A stretch of DNA of 64,000 nucleotides from Neobacillus sp. DY30 (GCF_030123065.1 NZ_CP126093.1:4532001-4596000), one strand, 5' to 3'. Positions 26,949 through 35,812 are shown, counted from the first letter of the stretch. Program-made: numbers and translations. The notes: a model not told the origin generated them from the letters alone.

Positions 26949-27311
26949 TTATTTAATATTTGCTAACCAATCAGCCATTGCATCGGCTTCCTCTGGTTTT
27001 ACCATACCGCCTGGCATGTTACCTCGGCCATTTGTAATGACGTCTTTAATTTCATCTTTGGATAACCTTTCACCAACACCTGTTAGTGCAGGACCCATTC
27101 CCCCTTGGTACTGATCACCGTGACAGCCTACACAAGAACCTGTGTAAATGTCCTCAGGCGCTTTTGCAACCTGTTCTGTTTCAGTTCCGCCTTCCTTTTC
27201 CTTAGCTAGCTCATCCATATCCCCGAGGCCTTTGAAAGACAATAAGAACATTAGTCCGATTCCAAAAACAAAAATCAGGATATAAGGAATAACCGGATTT
27301 CGATTCATCAT
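26949..27311 (-). CDS. cccA: Membrane-anchored cytochrome c-550
   Basis: A 120-residue protein with one N-terminal transmembrane helix (YILIFVFGIGLMFLLSF), a flexible linker, then a class I c-type haem domain. The haem motif is CVGCH near residue 55, and the distal ligand is probably the methionine of NMPGGM. It carries electrons on the outside of the membrane. GGGAGG precedes the ATG. Position beside sigA matches B. subtilis cccA. Confidence 0.93.
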   Translation of the reverse strand: MMNRNPVIPYILIFVFGIGLMFLLSFKGLGDMDELAKEKEGGTETEQVAKAPEDIYTGSCVGCHGDQYQGGMGPALTGVGERLSKDEIKDVITNGRGNMPGGMVKPEEADAMADWLANIK

Positions 27312-27755
27312 ATAACCTCCCTTATGTACGTAAAACTGTAAATAAATAGTCTACTACAAACAACTACTATTTTACTTTAAAAACTTCAGAAGGAAAAGCC
27401 CTAAACTTACTTTGTCACGATAATATTAAGAAAATATGCAAGTAAAAACCAATATTTTAACAAAGTCCGCCCTTTTATACTTCCCCGTTCTACGTTTTAT
27501 CAACCCATGAATCCCAGCTATAACGGTTAAAATGGATTAAACATAAAAATTATTTTTAGTTATTTTTAAATATCATTTTCTTATTGGCAACATCTACTGC
27601 ATAAGGATTGTGTGAAAGATGTACCTTTATTACAAAAGCGATTTGTGATTTTAGAGAAAAAGATTACTTTTACCTATTTGCAAACTGTAAAACAATTCAG
27701 TAAAATAAATACAAATGCGCCTAGAGAAAGTGCTTTCATTTCCAGTTTTGAATTA
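27312..27755. other. 444-base intergenic region without a recognised gene
   Basis: AT-rich DNA between the cccA start and the sigA terminator. The cccA promoter must lie at its left end, but no box is strong enough to name. On the minus strand a 33-codon stretch open between two stops (about 27560-27660) has no start codon or ribosome binding site. No repeat or RNA motif was recognised. Confidence 0.5.
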
Positions 27756-27793
27756 CAAAAAAATAGTTTACCTCTTATACAGAAGTAAACTAT
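27756..27793 (-). terminator. Intrinsic terminator after sigA
   Basis: A 9-bp stem (ATAGTTTAC / GTAAACTAT) followed by seven T on the minus strand, just after the sigA stop. Confidence 0.88.
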
Positions 27794-27806
27794 CTTATTA
27801 AAGGGT

Positions 27807-28934
27807 TTATTCTAAGAAATCTTTTAGGCGTTTGCTTCGACTTGGGTGTCTTAGTTTACGTAGTGCCTTTGCTTCTATTTGTCGAATACGTTCACGGGTT
27901 ACACCAAAGACTTTTCCAACCTCTTCAAGAGTACGAGTGCGCCCATCATCAAGCCCAAATCGTAAGCGCAGGACGTTTTCTTCCCTGTCTGTTAGTGTAT
28001 CTAGAACATCTTCAAGCTGCTCTTTTAATAATTCATAGGCGGCATGCTCTGAAGGTGATGTAGCATCTTGGTCTTCAATGAAATCACCGAGGTGTGAATC
28101 ATCTTCTTCACCAATAGGCGTTTCCAGCGAGACAGGCTCTTGAGCAATTTTCAAGATTTCTCTAACTTTATCCGGAGTTAGGTCCATATCTTCGCCAATT
28201 TCTTCTGGAGTTGGTTCGCGTCCAAGATCTTGAAGTAATTGTCTCTGTACACGGATAAGTTTATTAATGGTTTCAACCATATGCACAGGAATACGAATGG
28301 TTCTAGCTTGGTCAGCAATCGCTCGAGTGATCGCTTGACGAATCCACCAAGTAGCATACGTACTAAACTTAAATCCTTTACGGTAGTCGAATTTTTCAAC
28401 GGCTTTGATAAGTCCCATATTTCCTTCTTGAATCAAATCAAGAAAGAGCATACCGCGTCCAACATATCGTTTTGCAATACTAACTACAAGCCGAAGGTTA
28501 GCTTCTGCCAAGCGTCGTTTTGCTTCTTCGTCGCCTTCTTCAATACGGTTGGCCAATTTTATTTCTTCTTCAGCGGAAAGCAGGTCTACTCGGCCAATTT
28601 CTTTTAAGTACATACGAACAGGATCATTTATCTTTACACCAGGAGGAACGCTAAGGTCATTTAGATCAAACTCATCGTCGTCTCCTTTTGCTAATTGCTT
28701 AGGGTTTGGATCTTCATCGTCACTTTCTCCTACTAATTCGATGCCTTGATCACCTAGGAATTCATAAAATTCATCCATCTGATCGGACTCTAAATCAAAA
28801 TTTGCCATTCTTTCCGCAATATCATCGTAGGCAAGGACTCCGGTTTTTTTACCCAGTACCGTTAACTGATCTTTTACTTGTTCAAAGGTCAATTCATTCT
28901 CGGCCTCTTTTGAACGGGCTGATTTTTCAGCCAT
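27807..28934 (-). CDS. sigA: RNA polymerase primary sigma factor SigA
   Basis: A 375-residue vegetative sigma factor. Region 1.1 is acidic (ESDDEDPNPKQLAKGDDDEFDLNDL). Region 1.2 has DPVRMYLKEIGRVDLL. Region 2 has EGNMGLIKAVEKFDYRKGFKFSTYATWWIRQAITRAI, and region 4.2 ends with TRERIRQIEAKALRKLRHPSRS. GGAGGGGG lies before the ATG at 28934; the frame is open 30 bases earlier without a better site. It is 42 bases after dnaG in the conserved dnaG-sigA operon. Confidence 0.98.
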   Translation of the reverse strand: MAEKSARSKEAENELTFEQVKDQLTVLGKKTGVLAYDDIAERMANFDLESDQMDEFYEFLGDQGIELVGESDDEDPNPKQLAKGDDDEFDLNDLSVPPGVKINDPVRMYLKEIGRVDLLSAEEEIKLANRIEEGDEEAKRRLAEANLRLVVSIAKRYVGRGMLFLDLIQEGNMGLIKAVEKFDYRKGFKFSTYATWWIRQAITRAIADQARTIRIPVHMVETINKLIRVQRQLLQDLGREPTPEEIGEDMDLTPDKVREILKIAQEPVSLETPIGEEDDSHLGDFIEDQDATSPSEHAAYELLKEQLEDVLDTLTDREENVLRLRFGLDDGRTRTLEEVGKVFGVTRERIRQIEAKALRKLRHPSRSKRLKDFLE

Positions 28935-28976
28935 ATGTCCCCCTCCTTCCAGAATCAAAGACATTAAAGATGGAAT

Positions 28977-30788
28977 CTATAGCGATTTACGCAATTGACT
29001 GATTTCAGTAGCAATTGCTGCTGCTTTACTATAATCACTTTGTCGCTCTGCTTCTTTAAGTTCCACTTCTTTTTCTTTTATCTTTAACAATTTTTGATAA
29101 TTCAACACCTGTTTGATATAATCAGTTAATTCTTGATTACTTAACTCATCATTAACCGACATCATTTCAATGTCAGCGACTATTCTTCTAAGATTTTCAT
29201 CTTGAATATAGGTTAAAAAAGCACTAGAATCAGGATTCATATGTTCTTCGTAAAAACCAATTAGATAAGTTATTATTGCCTGATGTTCATCATGATTAAA
29301 CATGTTACCCTGCAATAAATCCTGAACCTTATAGGCTGTATCCCGATCTTTTAGCATATGGGCAATTAATCGCCTTTCAGCAGTAAAATGTGCAGGCTTT
29401 AATTTATTGTCCTGTTTAGCTATTACATTGGGCTTATTAACAGCTGGCTTACCTTGACCACTTAAATTCCTTTTTTCAGTAAAGAAAACCTGCTTTAGCT
29501 GTTGTTGTAAAGCATCTAACGAAATCGAAAACTCTGATGCAAGCTGCCGTAAATAATGATCTCTTTCAACAGCTTTTGTCAATTTACTTATTTCCTTAAG
29601 TATTGTTTCGATATAAGCAAGCCGTTCTCCTTCAATTTGAAGATTTTTTCCTCTTCGAAAATAAAGAAATTTAAATGCCATCCATGTAAAACTTGCACCT
29701 ATGACCTCATTACGAAACTTTTCAGGACCATTTTTTTTTATATATTCATCTGGATCGAGTCCATCTGGCATCATAGCAACTTTAATGGTACAACCGGCAT
29801 CAATCAGCATATTCCCTGCTCTAAAAGCTGCTTCAATTCCTGCTTTGTCTGAATCATAACAAATCGTAATGGACTGGGTATTTTGCCGTATAAGTGTGAT
29901 GTGCTCTTCTGTCAAGGAAGTACCCATTGTAGCGATACCATTTTCTACACCAGACTTGTCAGCTGCAATTACATCTGCAAATCCTTCAAATAGAACTGCT
30001 TGCTGTAATTTCCGTATACTTGGTTTTGCCAAATGAAAATTATATAAAATTTTGCTTTTATTAAAGATTGCTGTTTCGGGACTATTTAAATACTTGGGCT
30101 GATCAGCCCCTAATGATCTCCCTGAAAAAGCAATGCCATTTCCATTTCGGTCAAAAATTGGAAACATAATTCGATCTCTGAATCGATCAAAATAAGTTTC
30201 ATCTCTTTCTCGTTTGATAATCAACCCGGCTTTTTCCATTAATTCCGGAGAAAATTCCCTCTTGGTCAGGAATTTGTATACAAAGTCCCATGAATTTAAG
30301 GAATAACCAATTTGAAATTTATCAATCGATTCTCGGGTAAATCCTCTTTCCAGTAAATACTCTAAAGCATGTTGACCGTCTTTTGTATTTACCAATAAAT
30401 GATGGTAAAATTTAGTTAACAGCTCATGTGCGTCAAGCATTGACTGAAGTTCCGGAGAAACACTCTTCCCCTTCCCATTTACTGAGAAATTTACTTGTAA
30501 GTCAATATTAGCCTTATCAGCTAATTTAATGGCGGCTTCTAGAAATGAGATACCTTCCAGCTCCATTAAAAATGAGAAAACATTTCCTCCCGCTCCACAC
30601 CCGAAGCAATGGTAAATTTGTTTATCAGATGAAACGGAAAATGATGGGGAGTTTTCTCCATGGAAAGGACATAATCCGAAGTAATTTCGCCCTTGTTTTT
30701 TTAGTTGAATATATTCACTGATAACTTCAACAATATCAACAGACTGACGAATTTGGTCAATTTTTTCTTCGGCAATCCGTTCTGCCAT
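28977..30788 (-). CDS. dnaG: DNA primase
   Basis: A 603-residue primase that makes RNA primers at the replication fork. The CHC2 zinc finger is at about residues 41-64 (CPFHGENSPSF to HCFGCGAGG). The catalytic TOPRIM domain is at about 260-345 (VLFEGFADVIAADKSG and TICYDSDKAGIEA), and the C-terminal helicase-binding domain is at about 460-600. GGAGATG precedes the ATG. The upstream neighbour yqxD is a pseudogene here. Confidence 0.97.
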   Translation of the reverse strand: MAERIAEEKIDQIRQSVDIVEVISEYIQLKKQGRNYFGLCPFHGENSPSFSVSSDKQIYHCFGCGAGGNVFSFLMELEGISFLEAAIKLADKANIDLQVNFSVNGKGKSVSPELQSMLDAHELLTKFYHHLLVNTKDGQHALEYLLERGFTRESIDKFQIGYSLNSWDFVYKFLTKREFSPELMEKAGLIIKRERDETYFDRFRDRIMFPIFDRNGNGIAFSGRSLGADQPKYLNSPETAIFNKSKILYNFHLAKPSIRKLQQAVLFEGFADVIAADKSGVENGIATMGTSLTEEHITLIRQNTQSITICYDSDKAGIEAAFRAGNMLIDAGCTIKVAMMPDGLDPDEYIKKNGPEKFRNEVIGASFTWMAFKFLYFRRGKNLQIEGERLAYIETILKEISKLTKAVERDHYLRQLASEFSISLDALQQQLKQVFFTEKRNLSGQGKPAVNKPNVIAKQDNKLKPAHFTAERRLIAHMLKDRDTAYKVQDLLQGNMFNHDEHQAIITYLIGFYEEHMNPDSSAFLTYIQDENLRRIVADIEMMSVNDELSNQELTDYIKQVLNYQKLLKIKEKEVELKEAERQSDYSKAAAIATEISQLRKSL

Positions 30789-30824
30789 GAAAACATCTCC
30801 ATTGTACTTATTCTACAAAGAAAT

Positions 30825-31265
30825 CTAAACTCCTGCATTTTTCGACAAAATTCCACTAAATAATTTTGAACGATCATCAGAATTCAAAGACTTTGTTTTT
30901 TTACCCTATACACCCCTTCTTCTTGCTTTAGCATTAGAAAGCGCAAGACAAGAGCAGTTTGTATCCGGACTCATGAATGATCCTTTTGACGATGGTACAT
31001 GTACTCTCTAAGGAGTAATCTAGAGGCCAGTCCAATATCCTGTTTAACAGTAATATCCCCCTTTGCAGTATGATTCATGATGAATAAGTCCGCAGCTTCT
31101 TTTCAGGAATCAACATATTTCGATATTGCTCACCATATGTAGTCTTATTGTTTCCATGATAATCATAAGAAGCGATAAAAAGAACTTTCACGGAAGAGTA
31201 GAAGTAATTTTCGACAATTTCTTCTTTAACCGTCATCAATCGCATCTACAAAATAGTTGGAATGC
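30825..31265 (-). pseudogene. yqxD: Decayed yqxD (UPF0178/DUF188 family)
   Basis: No single frame is open, but pieces in three frames of the minus strand match YqxD in order. They are a PTI...VDA start near 31230-31262, VKEEIVENYFYSSVKVLFIASY (joined parts of 31160-31230), KEAADLFIMNHTAKGDI plus KQDIGLASRLLLR (about 31000-31105), and a tail with NAKARRRGV, a stop, GKKTKSLNSDDRSKLF and ILSKNAGV ending at TAG 30825-30827. At least three frameshifts and one internal stop separate them. B. subtilis has an intact yqxD in this exact place before dnaG, which supports the call. Family function is unknown. Confidence 0.85.
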
Positions 31266-31507
31266 CTTTTGTATAAGTAATAATTCTACACCATTCCGCA
31301 TATTCCTTCTTTATGATGCTAACTTTTTAGAAGCAGTTGCAAAAAGATTTATGTCGAATTTTTTTCTGTAGGTTCCCTTGACATCTAACAATAAATAGTT
31401 TATTCGTATACATGCAAGTCTAAACCTAAAAGATTCATTTTTATCACAATTTTTTATTATAGTACATTCTTTTATACTTTTCCATAGTTTTTTATGGTTA
31501 AATGAAA
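31266..31507. other. Leader region upstream of the yqxD remnant
   Basis: 242 AT-rich bases between the yqfL terminator and the pseudogene. It probably holds the promoter of the dnaG-sigA operon: a perfect TATAAT lies on the minus strand at 31456-31461, but its -35 is weak. No other feature was recognised. Confidence 0.4.
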
Positions 31508-31533
31508 AACACATAATCTAAGATTATGTGTTA
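31508..31533 (-). terminator. Intrinsic terminator after yqfL
   Basis: An inverted repeat of about 12 bp (ACACATAATCT / AGATTATGTGT) with a short T-rich tail on the minus strand, at the yqfL stop. Confidence 0.75.
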
Positions 31534-32340
31534 CGCCCTTCTTTTATGAAAGTAATTTAGAATAACATTCGCTGTTTCTTCAACTGCCTTATTGGTTACA
31601 TCAATAACAGGACAATTAATTCTATTTACGATCTTTTCAAAGAAGGTTAATTCATCACGAATTCTCTCAATATTTGCGTAGCTGGCCTGATCATTTAGAC
31701 CTAAAGAGATTAACCGTTCCCGCCTAATATTATTTAGTTTTTGCGGGCTGATTTTAAGTCCAAAGCACTTCTCTGCAGGAACCTTATACAGTTCCTCAGG
31801 CGGGTCAACTTCTGGAACAAGCGGTACATTCGCAACTTTTAAACGTTTTAAAGCTAAATATTGTGACAACGGAGTTTTTGACGTTCTAGATACGCCGATT
31901 AAAACGATATCAGCTTTTAGTATTCCTCTTGGGTCGCGTCCATCATCATATTTAACAGCAAACTCAATGGCTTCGACTTTTTTAAAGTAATCTTCATCCA
32001 GTTTTCTTACGAGTCCTGGTTCACACAGTGGAGTTTTCCCGCTGAAGATTTGAATTTGGTCCATAATCGGACCTATTAAATCAACTGCATATATTCCTGC
32101 TTCGTCTGCCTTTTCCTTCATATACGCACGCATATCTGGTTTGACCAACGTAAAAGCGATCATAGCGTGGTCCATCGTTACAAGTGAAACTACTTCATCA
32201 ATATGTTCCTTATCCTCAACATAGGGGAATCTTTTCAATGTCATTCCTGACCCATTAAATTGGCTGATTGCTGCTTTTGTAACTAATTCAGCTGTTTCCC
32301 CTACCGAATCAGATACTACATATATGACAGGACTAATCAT
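31531..32340 (-). CDS. yqfL: Pyruvate, phosphate dikinase regulatory protein (DUF299)
   Basis: A 269-residue bifunctional kinase/phosphorylase of the PPDK/PEP-synthase regulator family. It has the P-loop-like LIGVSRTSKTPLSQYLA at about residues 152-168 and the N-terminal VSDSVGETAE motif. The family switches PPDK or PEP synthase by phosphorylating a threonine using ADP. It lies 66 bases after ccpN, as in B. subtilis, where YqfL also modulates CcpN activity. GAGGAAGA precedes the ATG. Confidence 0.92.
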   Translation of the reverse strand: MISPVIYVVSDSVGETAELVTKAAISQFNGSGMTLKRFPYVEDKEHIDEVVSLVTMDHAMIAFTLVKPDMRAYMKEKADEAGIYAVDLIGPIMDQIQIFSGKTPLCEPGLVRKLDEDYFKKVEAIEFAVKYDDGRDPRGILKADIVLIGVSRTSKTPLSQYLALKRLKVANVPLVPEVDPPEELYKVPAEKCFGLKISPQKLNNIRRERLISLGLNDQASYANIERIRDELTFFEKIVNRINCPVIDVTNKAVEETANVILNYFHKRRA

Positions 32341-32405
32341 TCTTCCTCAACAGCTCCTCTAGAAAAACTAATATTTTTTCATTTAGGTTTTGGGACGTCA
32401 AGTTA

Positions 32406-33041
32406 TTATCCATTTCCCAAGGCAACGAATGCTTTCGTAATATTTGTCTTCGTAATTCTCCCTATTACTTCATAGCCCTTTTCTGACGGTCTTACTATAG
32501 GTAAAGCATCAATTTGTTTTTCAATTAATAATTTAGCAACATCGATTAAATTGTCATCCATTTCACACATTGTAATATTTGGCATTCTTGTCATAATGAT
32601 GTTGATTGGTAGTGCTGTAAGTTCTTGTTTGCCAATACTTGCTCTTAGAAGGTCCTTTCTTGATAACACACCAACCAAAAGAGAGTTTTGGTCGACAACA
32701 AATAATGTTCCCACATCTTCAAGAAACATTGTACAAATTGCGTCGTACACCGAAACGTTTTCCTTTACTAAGACCGGAATTGAATTATAATCTCTTACAC
32801 GTATTTTCTGCAGGTTTTCAGTTAAAAGCTGCGTTCCGGATTTTCCAGTATAAAAATATCCTACACGCGGTCTTGCGTCTAAATATCCAGCCATTGTTAA
32901 AATGGATAAATCAGGCCTTAACGTTGCTCGTGTTAAATTAAGTTGTTCTGCAATGTTCTCCCCGGTTATCGGTCCATTATCCTTCACAATCTGAATGATA
33001 AGTTCTTGGCGTTTAGTCAGTTCTATTTTTCTCACCACCAT
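32406..33041 (-). CDS. ccpN: Catabolite repressor of gluconeogenesis CcpN
   Basis: An approximately 211-residue repressor. The helix-turn-helix is at residues 20-45 (ITGENIAEQLNLTRATLRPDLSIL), followed by two CBS domains at about 75-205 that sense adenine nucleotides. In B. subtilis CcpN represses gapB and pckA during growth on glucose. The start is uncertain. ATG 33039-33041 is used here; a GTG at 33033-33035 aligns better with the B. subtilis N-terminus, and neither has a strong ribosome binding site. An in-frame TTG at 33092 would add 17 unlikely residues. Confidence 0.92.
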   Translation of the reverse strand: MVVRKIELTKRQELIIQIVKDNGPITGENIAEQLNLTRATLRPDLSILTMAGYLDARPRVGYFYTGKSGTQLLTENLQKIRVRDYNSIPVLVKENVSVYDAICTMFLEDVGTLFVVDQNSLLVGVLSRKDLLRASIGKQELTALPINIIMTRMPNITMCEMDDNLIDVAKLLIEKQIDALPIVRPSEKGYEVIGRITKTNITKAFVALGNG

Positions 33042-33095
33042 CTTTAATCCATTATGTGAGGGGCGGTACAAACCGCACCCCCAGACACTCAAAAA

Positions 33096-34478
33096 TTAAA
33101 ACATAATCTTTTCTTGTATGAAAGTGACTAATTCCGCGATTGGTACACGTGTTTGTTCCATTGTATCGCGGTCACGGATCGTTACCATGTTGTCTTCTTT
33201 GGAATCAAAATCATAGGTGATACAGAATGGTGTACCGATTTCGTCATGTCTTCTATAACGTTTTCCAATTGAACCAGCTTCATCATAGTCAACAGAGAAA
33301 TGCTTGGCTAAAGTTTGAAACACTTCTCTAGCTTCGTCTGATAGTTTTTTCGACAATGGAAGAACTGCTGCTTTAAATGGAGCCAGTGCAGGATGGAAGT
33401 GCATAACTGTTCTAGAAGTTCCATCTTCAAGCTGTTCTTCATCATAGGCATCGATTAAAAATGCTAGTGTTACGCGGTCAGCACCTAGCGAAGGTTCAAT
33501 ACAAAATGGAATATATCTTTCATTTGTCTCTGGATCAATATAGTTGAAGTCCTCGCCAGAGAATTGCATATGCTGCTTCAAATCATAATCAGTTCTTGAG
33601 GCTACTCCCCAAAGTTCACCCCAGCCGAACGGGAATTTATATTCAAAATCGGTTGTGGCATTACTGTAATGGGATAGTTCATCCTCTGAATGGTCTCGAA
33701 GTCTTATGTTTTCTTTTTTTATTCCTAATGAGTGAAGCCATTGCTCAGCAAAGTTCTTCCAATAATCGAACCAGGTTAACTCTTCACCAGGCTTGCAGAA
33801 AAATTCAAGCTCCATTTGTTCGAATTCACGGGTACGGAAAGTGAAATTCCCTGGAGTGATTTCATTTCGGAAACTTTTTCCGATTTGCGCAATTCCAAAT
33901 GGCAATTTCTTTCTCATTGTGCGCTGTACATTTTTAAAATTAACAAAAATCCCTTGTGCTGTTTCAGGGCGAAGAAAAATTTCATTCGTACTAGACTCTG
34001 TAACCCCTTGGAAGGTTTTAAACATTAAATTGAATTGGCGAATGCCGGTGAAATCATGACTTCCACAGTCTGGGCACGCGATGTTGTGTTCTTTCACAAG
34101 CTCCTCCATCTTCTCAAACGGAAGTCCATCAACAACCATTTCTATACCCTTTTCCTCAAGAGCATTTTCAATTAGCTTATCAGCACGGTGTCTAGCTTTA
34201 CAGTTTTTACAATCAATCATTGGGTCATTAAAGTTCCCGATATGACCAGATGCTTCCCAAGTTCTTGGGTTCATTAAAATACTGGCGTCTAAACCGACAT
34301 TGTAAGGAGACTCTTGCACAAACTTTTTCCACCAGGCTTGTTTGATGTTGTTTTTAAATTCTACTCCAAGTGGACCGTAGTCCCATGTATTTGCAAGTCC
34401 TCCATAGATTTCAGATCCCGGAAAGATAAATCCTCTGTGTTTTGCATGAGACACGATTTGCTCCATAGATACTTTCAT
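33096..34478 (-). CDS. glyS: Glycyl-tRNA synthetase, single-chain (alpha2) type
   Basis: A 460-residue class II synthetase that charges tRNA-Gly. Motif 1 is near FKNNIKQAWWKKFV, motif 2 is GIAQIGKSFRNEITPGNFTFRTREFEQMELEFF, and motif 3 is PSLGADRVTLAFL. The C-terminal anticodon-binding domain holds HPALAPFKAAVLPL. A zinc ligand set, CKNCKARHRADK and CPDCGSHDF, is inserted. B. subtilis uses the two-subunit glyQ/glyS enzyme at the same locus, so this is a non-orthologous replacement of the kind also found in B. cereus and staphylococci. GAGGAG lies 8 bases before the ATG at 34478. Expression is controlled by the T-box upstream. Confidence 0.97.
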   Translation of the reverse strand: MKVSMEQIVSHAKHRGFIFPGSEIYGGLANTWDYGPLGVEFKNNIKQAWWKKFVQESPYNVGLDASILMNPRTWEASGHIGNFNDPMIDCKNCKARHRADKLIENALEEKGIEMVVDGLPFEKMEELVKEHNIACPDCGSHDFTGIRQFNLMFKTFQGVTESSTNEIFLRPETAQGIFVNFKNVQRTMRKKLPFGIAQIGKSFRNEITPGNFTFRTREFEQMELEFFCKPGEELTWFDYWKNFAEQWLHSLGIKKENIRLRDHSEDELSHYSNATTDFEYKFPFGWGELWGVASRTDYDLKQHMQFSGEDFNYIDPETNERYIPFCIEPSLGADRVTLAFLIDAYDEEQLEDGTSRTVMHFHPALAPFKAAVLPLSKKLSDEAREVFQTLAKHFSVDYDEAGSIGKRYRRHDEIGTPFCITYDFDSKEDNMVTIRDRDTMEQTRVPIAELVTFIQEKIMF

Positions 34479-34509
34479 CTTCATTACTCCTCTTCAATAA
34501 ATGATATAA

Positions 34510-34752
34510 GGCTGTGTTAACAATGTCTGTTGATTTGCGCTCCTGGCACTTCGCTTTCCGAGGGCGGTCCGGGGAGCCTCCTCGGCGCTTATGCGCCTGC
34601 GGGGTCTCCCCTGCCCCGTCCTCCCGCAGGACATTGAATAAGCTTCCTCGAATAAGCACCGCACGAAGAAAATGCGATAGTATTTTCGAGGATTTTCGTG
34701 CCTTCCGCTCCAATAAACAGAGTGCCATAATTTAGACTAGAGTAACACAGCC
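34510..34752. mobile_element. GC-rich element with terminal inverted repeats (MITE-like)
   Basis: A 243-bp block begins GGCTGTGTTA and ends TAACACAGCC, a perfect 10-bp terminal inverted repeat. Its middle is far more GC-rich than anything around it and folds into a strong hairpin at 34571-34611 (outer arms GGGGAG / CTCCCC, inner arms GGCGC / GCGCC). It has no plausible gene: frames read through it lack ribosome binding sites and known domains. No clear target-site duplication was seen. It resembles the GC-rich dispersed repeats of Bacillaceae genomes. It lies between the T-box terminator and glyS. Confidence 0.7.
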
Positions 34753-34761
34753 AATAAAAAC

Positions 34762-34985
34762 CAAAAAACTCCCGTCGCTATGCTTAATATAAGCATAGGG
34801 ACGAGAGTTACCCGCGGTTCCACCCTATTTGCTGCTAAACAGCAGCCTCTTTTATGTGTGTTGTACACATGATATGCTCAAGAACGCCTTCCTTAGGTCC
34901 CCATACCCTAGCTCTCACCATCCTAGGTTCGCTTTTACAGAGATTGCTAAGTACTCTTTTCTATCATAGCAACTATTTATTATTA
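34762..34985 (-). ncRNA. T-box riboswitch, glycine-specific, controlling glyS
   Basis: The minus strand carries the T-box consensus AGGGTGGAACCGCGGG at about 34811-34826. It is followed by a terminator hairpin with a T run at 34764-34811. A Stem I region with AGCGAACC lies upstream. The probable specifier codon is GGC (34886-34888) in GAAGGCGTT, matching glycine. Uncharged tRNA-Gly would pair with the specifier and the T-box bulge and prevent termination, switching on glyS. Confidence 0.95.
34764..34811 (-). terminator. T-box terminator hairpin
   Basis: A long stem (arms around ACTCTCGTCCCTATGCTTA and AAGCATAGCGACGGGAGT) with six T on the minus strand. Formation of the antiterminator with the T-box sequence would exclude it. 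Confidence 0.92.
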
Positions 34986-34991
34986 AGACAC

Positions 34992-35020
34992 ATAATATCG
35001 AAATCTTAAATAAATGTCAA
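34992..35020 (-). promoter_or_regulatory. Sigma-A promoter of the glyS T-box transcript
   Basis: On the minus strand a perfect TTGACA and TATTAT are separated by exactly 17 bases, which places the transcription start near 34985. Confidence 0.85.
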
Positions 35021-35028
35021 TAAGTCAA

Positions 35029-35781
35029 CTATATTTGATTTCGAAATTTTTCCATGGATTGAAGAAATTTCTTTGTTTTTAAATATAGGCCTGAATATTC
35101 CTCATAATATGCAGAAATCACCTGTTTCAGCTCATCTTTTGTTTCTTGTTTTACAGAGATGTTCCCTAATCTTGATAGATCAAAATAATAAAAAAGCCGT
35201 AATAATTTTACAGATGATGGCGATAATGGATAATGGTACGGATCATTTTCTATACAACGGTGGCATATAAACCCGCCTTCCCGAATGGAAAACGAAAAAA
35301 TTCCGTCTGTGCTGCCGCAAACGGAACATTGATTTAGAATTGGATGTAAACCCAATACATTCAGCATTTTCATTTCATAGATATTCATAAGAATATCCGG
35401 ATCATATCCTTCATTCATAAAGTTAAGGGTTTGAAAAAGTAGTTCGAAATGAAATGGGTTTGGTTTTTTATCATCCGTACATTTATCAGTCAATTCAACC
35501 ATATAACTAGCATAGGCAGTTAGGAAGATATCTTCTCCAATACCGCGAAAGCTGGTAATCATTTCTCCCTGCTGCAGGCTTCCTAACCCAGTTCCTCTTT
35601 GAACTAAATAATAACCGTGGGTAAAGAGCTGGGTAATGGAGGAAAGCCGGCTATTAGGCTTTTTTGCTCCTCTTGCCATAACGCCGACCTTTCCCCATTC
35701 CCTTGTATACAACGTAATAATTTTATTGGTTTCACCATAATCTGTAGTTCTAATGACAATGCCTTCACACTTTTGGAGCAA
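35029..35781 (-). CDS. recO: DNA repair protein RecO
   Basis: A 250-residue protein that loads RecA on SSB-coated DNA and anneals strands. The N-terminal OB fold has KCEGIVIRTTDYGETNKIITLYT and MARGAKKPNSRLSS. The zinc finger is CSVCGSTDG...FICHRC. The frame opens at an ATG at 35793, but the TTG at 35779-35781 behind GGTGA gives MLQKCEGIV, matching the B. subtilis start. It lies downstream of yqzL and era. Confidence 0.93.
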   Translation of the reverse strand: MLQKCEGIVIRTTDYGETNKIITLYTREWGKVGVMARGAKKPNSRLSSITQLFTHGYYLVQRGTGLGSLQQGEMITSFRGIGEDIFLTAYASYMVELTDKCTDDKKPNPFHFELLFQTLNFMNEGYDPDILMNIYEMKMLNVLGLHPILNQCSVCGSTDGIFSFSIREGGFICHRCIENDPYHYPLSPSSVKLLRLFYYFDLSRLGNISVKQETKDELKQVISAYYEEYSGLYLKTKKFLQSMEKFRNQI

Positions 35782-35812
35782 TTCTGTCACCATCCCGATA
35801 CATTTGACAAAC

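Noticed and set aside
27560..27760. Minus-strand frame of 33 codons in the cccA-sigA gap
   Set aside because: Bounded by stops, no start codon or ribosome binding site, no recognisable relative; probably chance in AT-rich DNA.
31378..31406. TTGACA on the plus strand with TATTCG after 17 bases
   Set aside because: The -10 is poor and no plus-strand gene follows.
34411..34735. Open frames of 70-105 codons on both strands across the GC-rich element
   Set aside because: They follow the GC bias of the repeat, lack ribosome binding sites and resemble no protein family.
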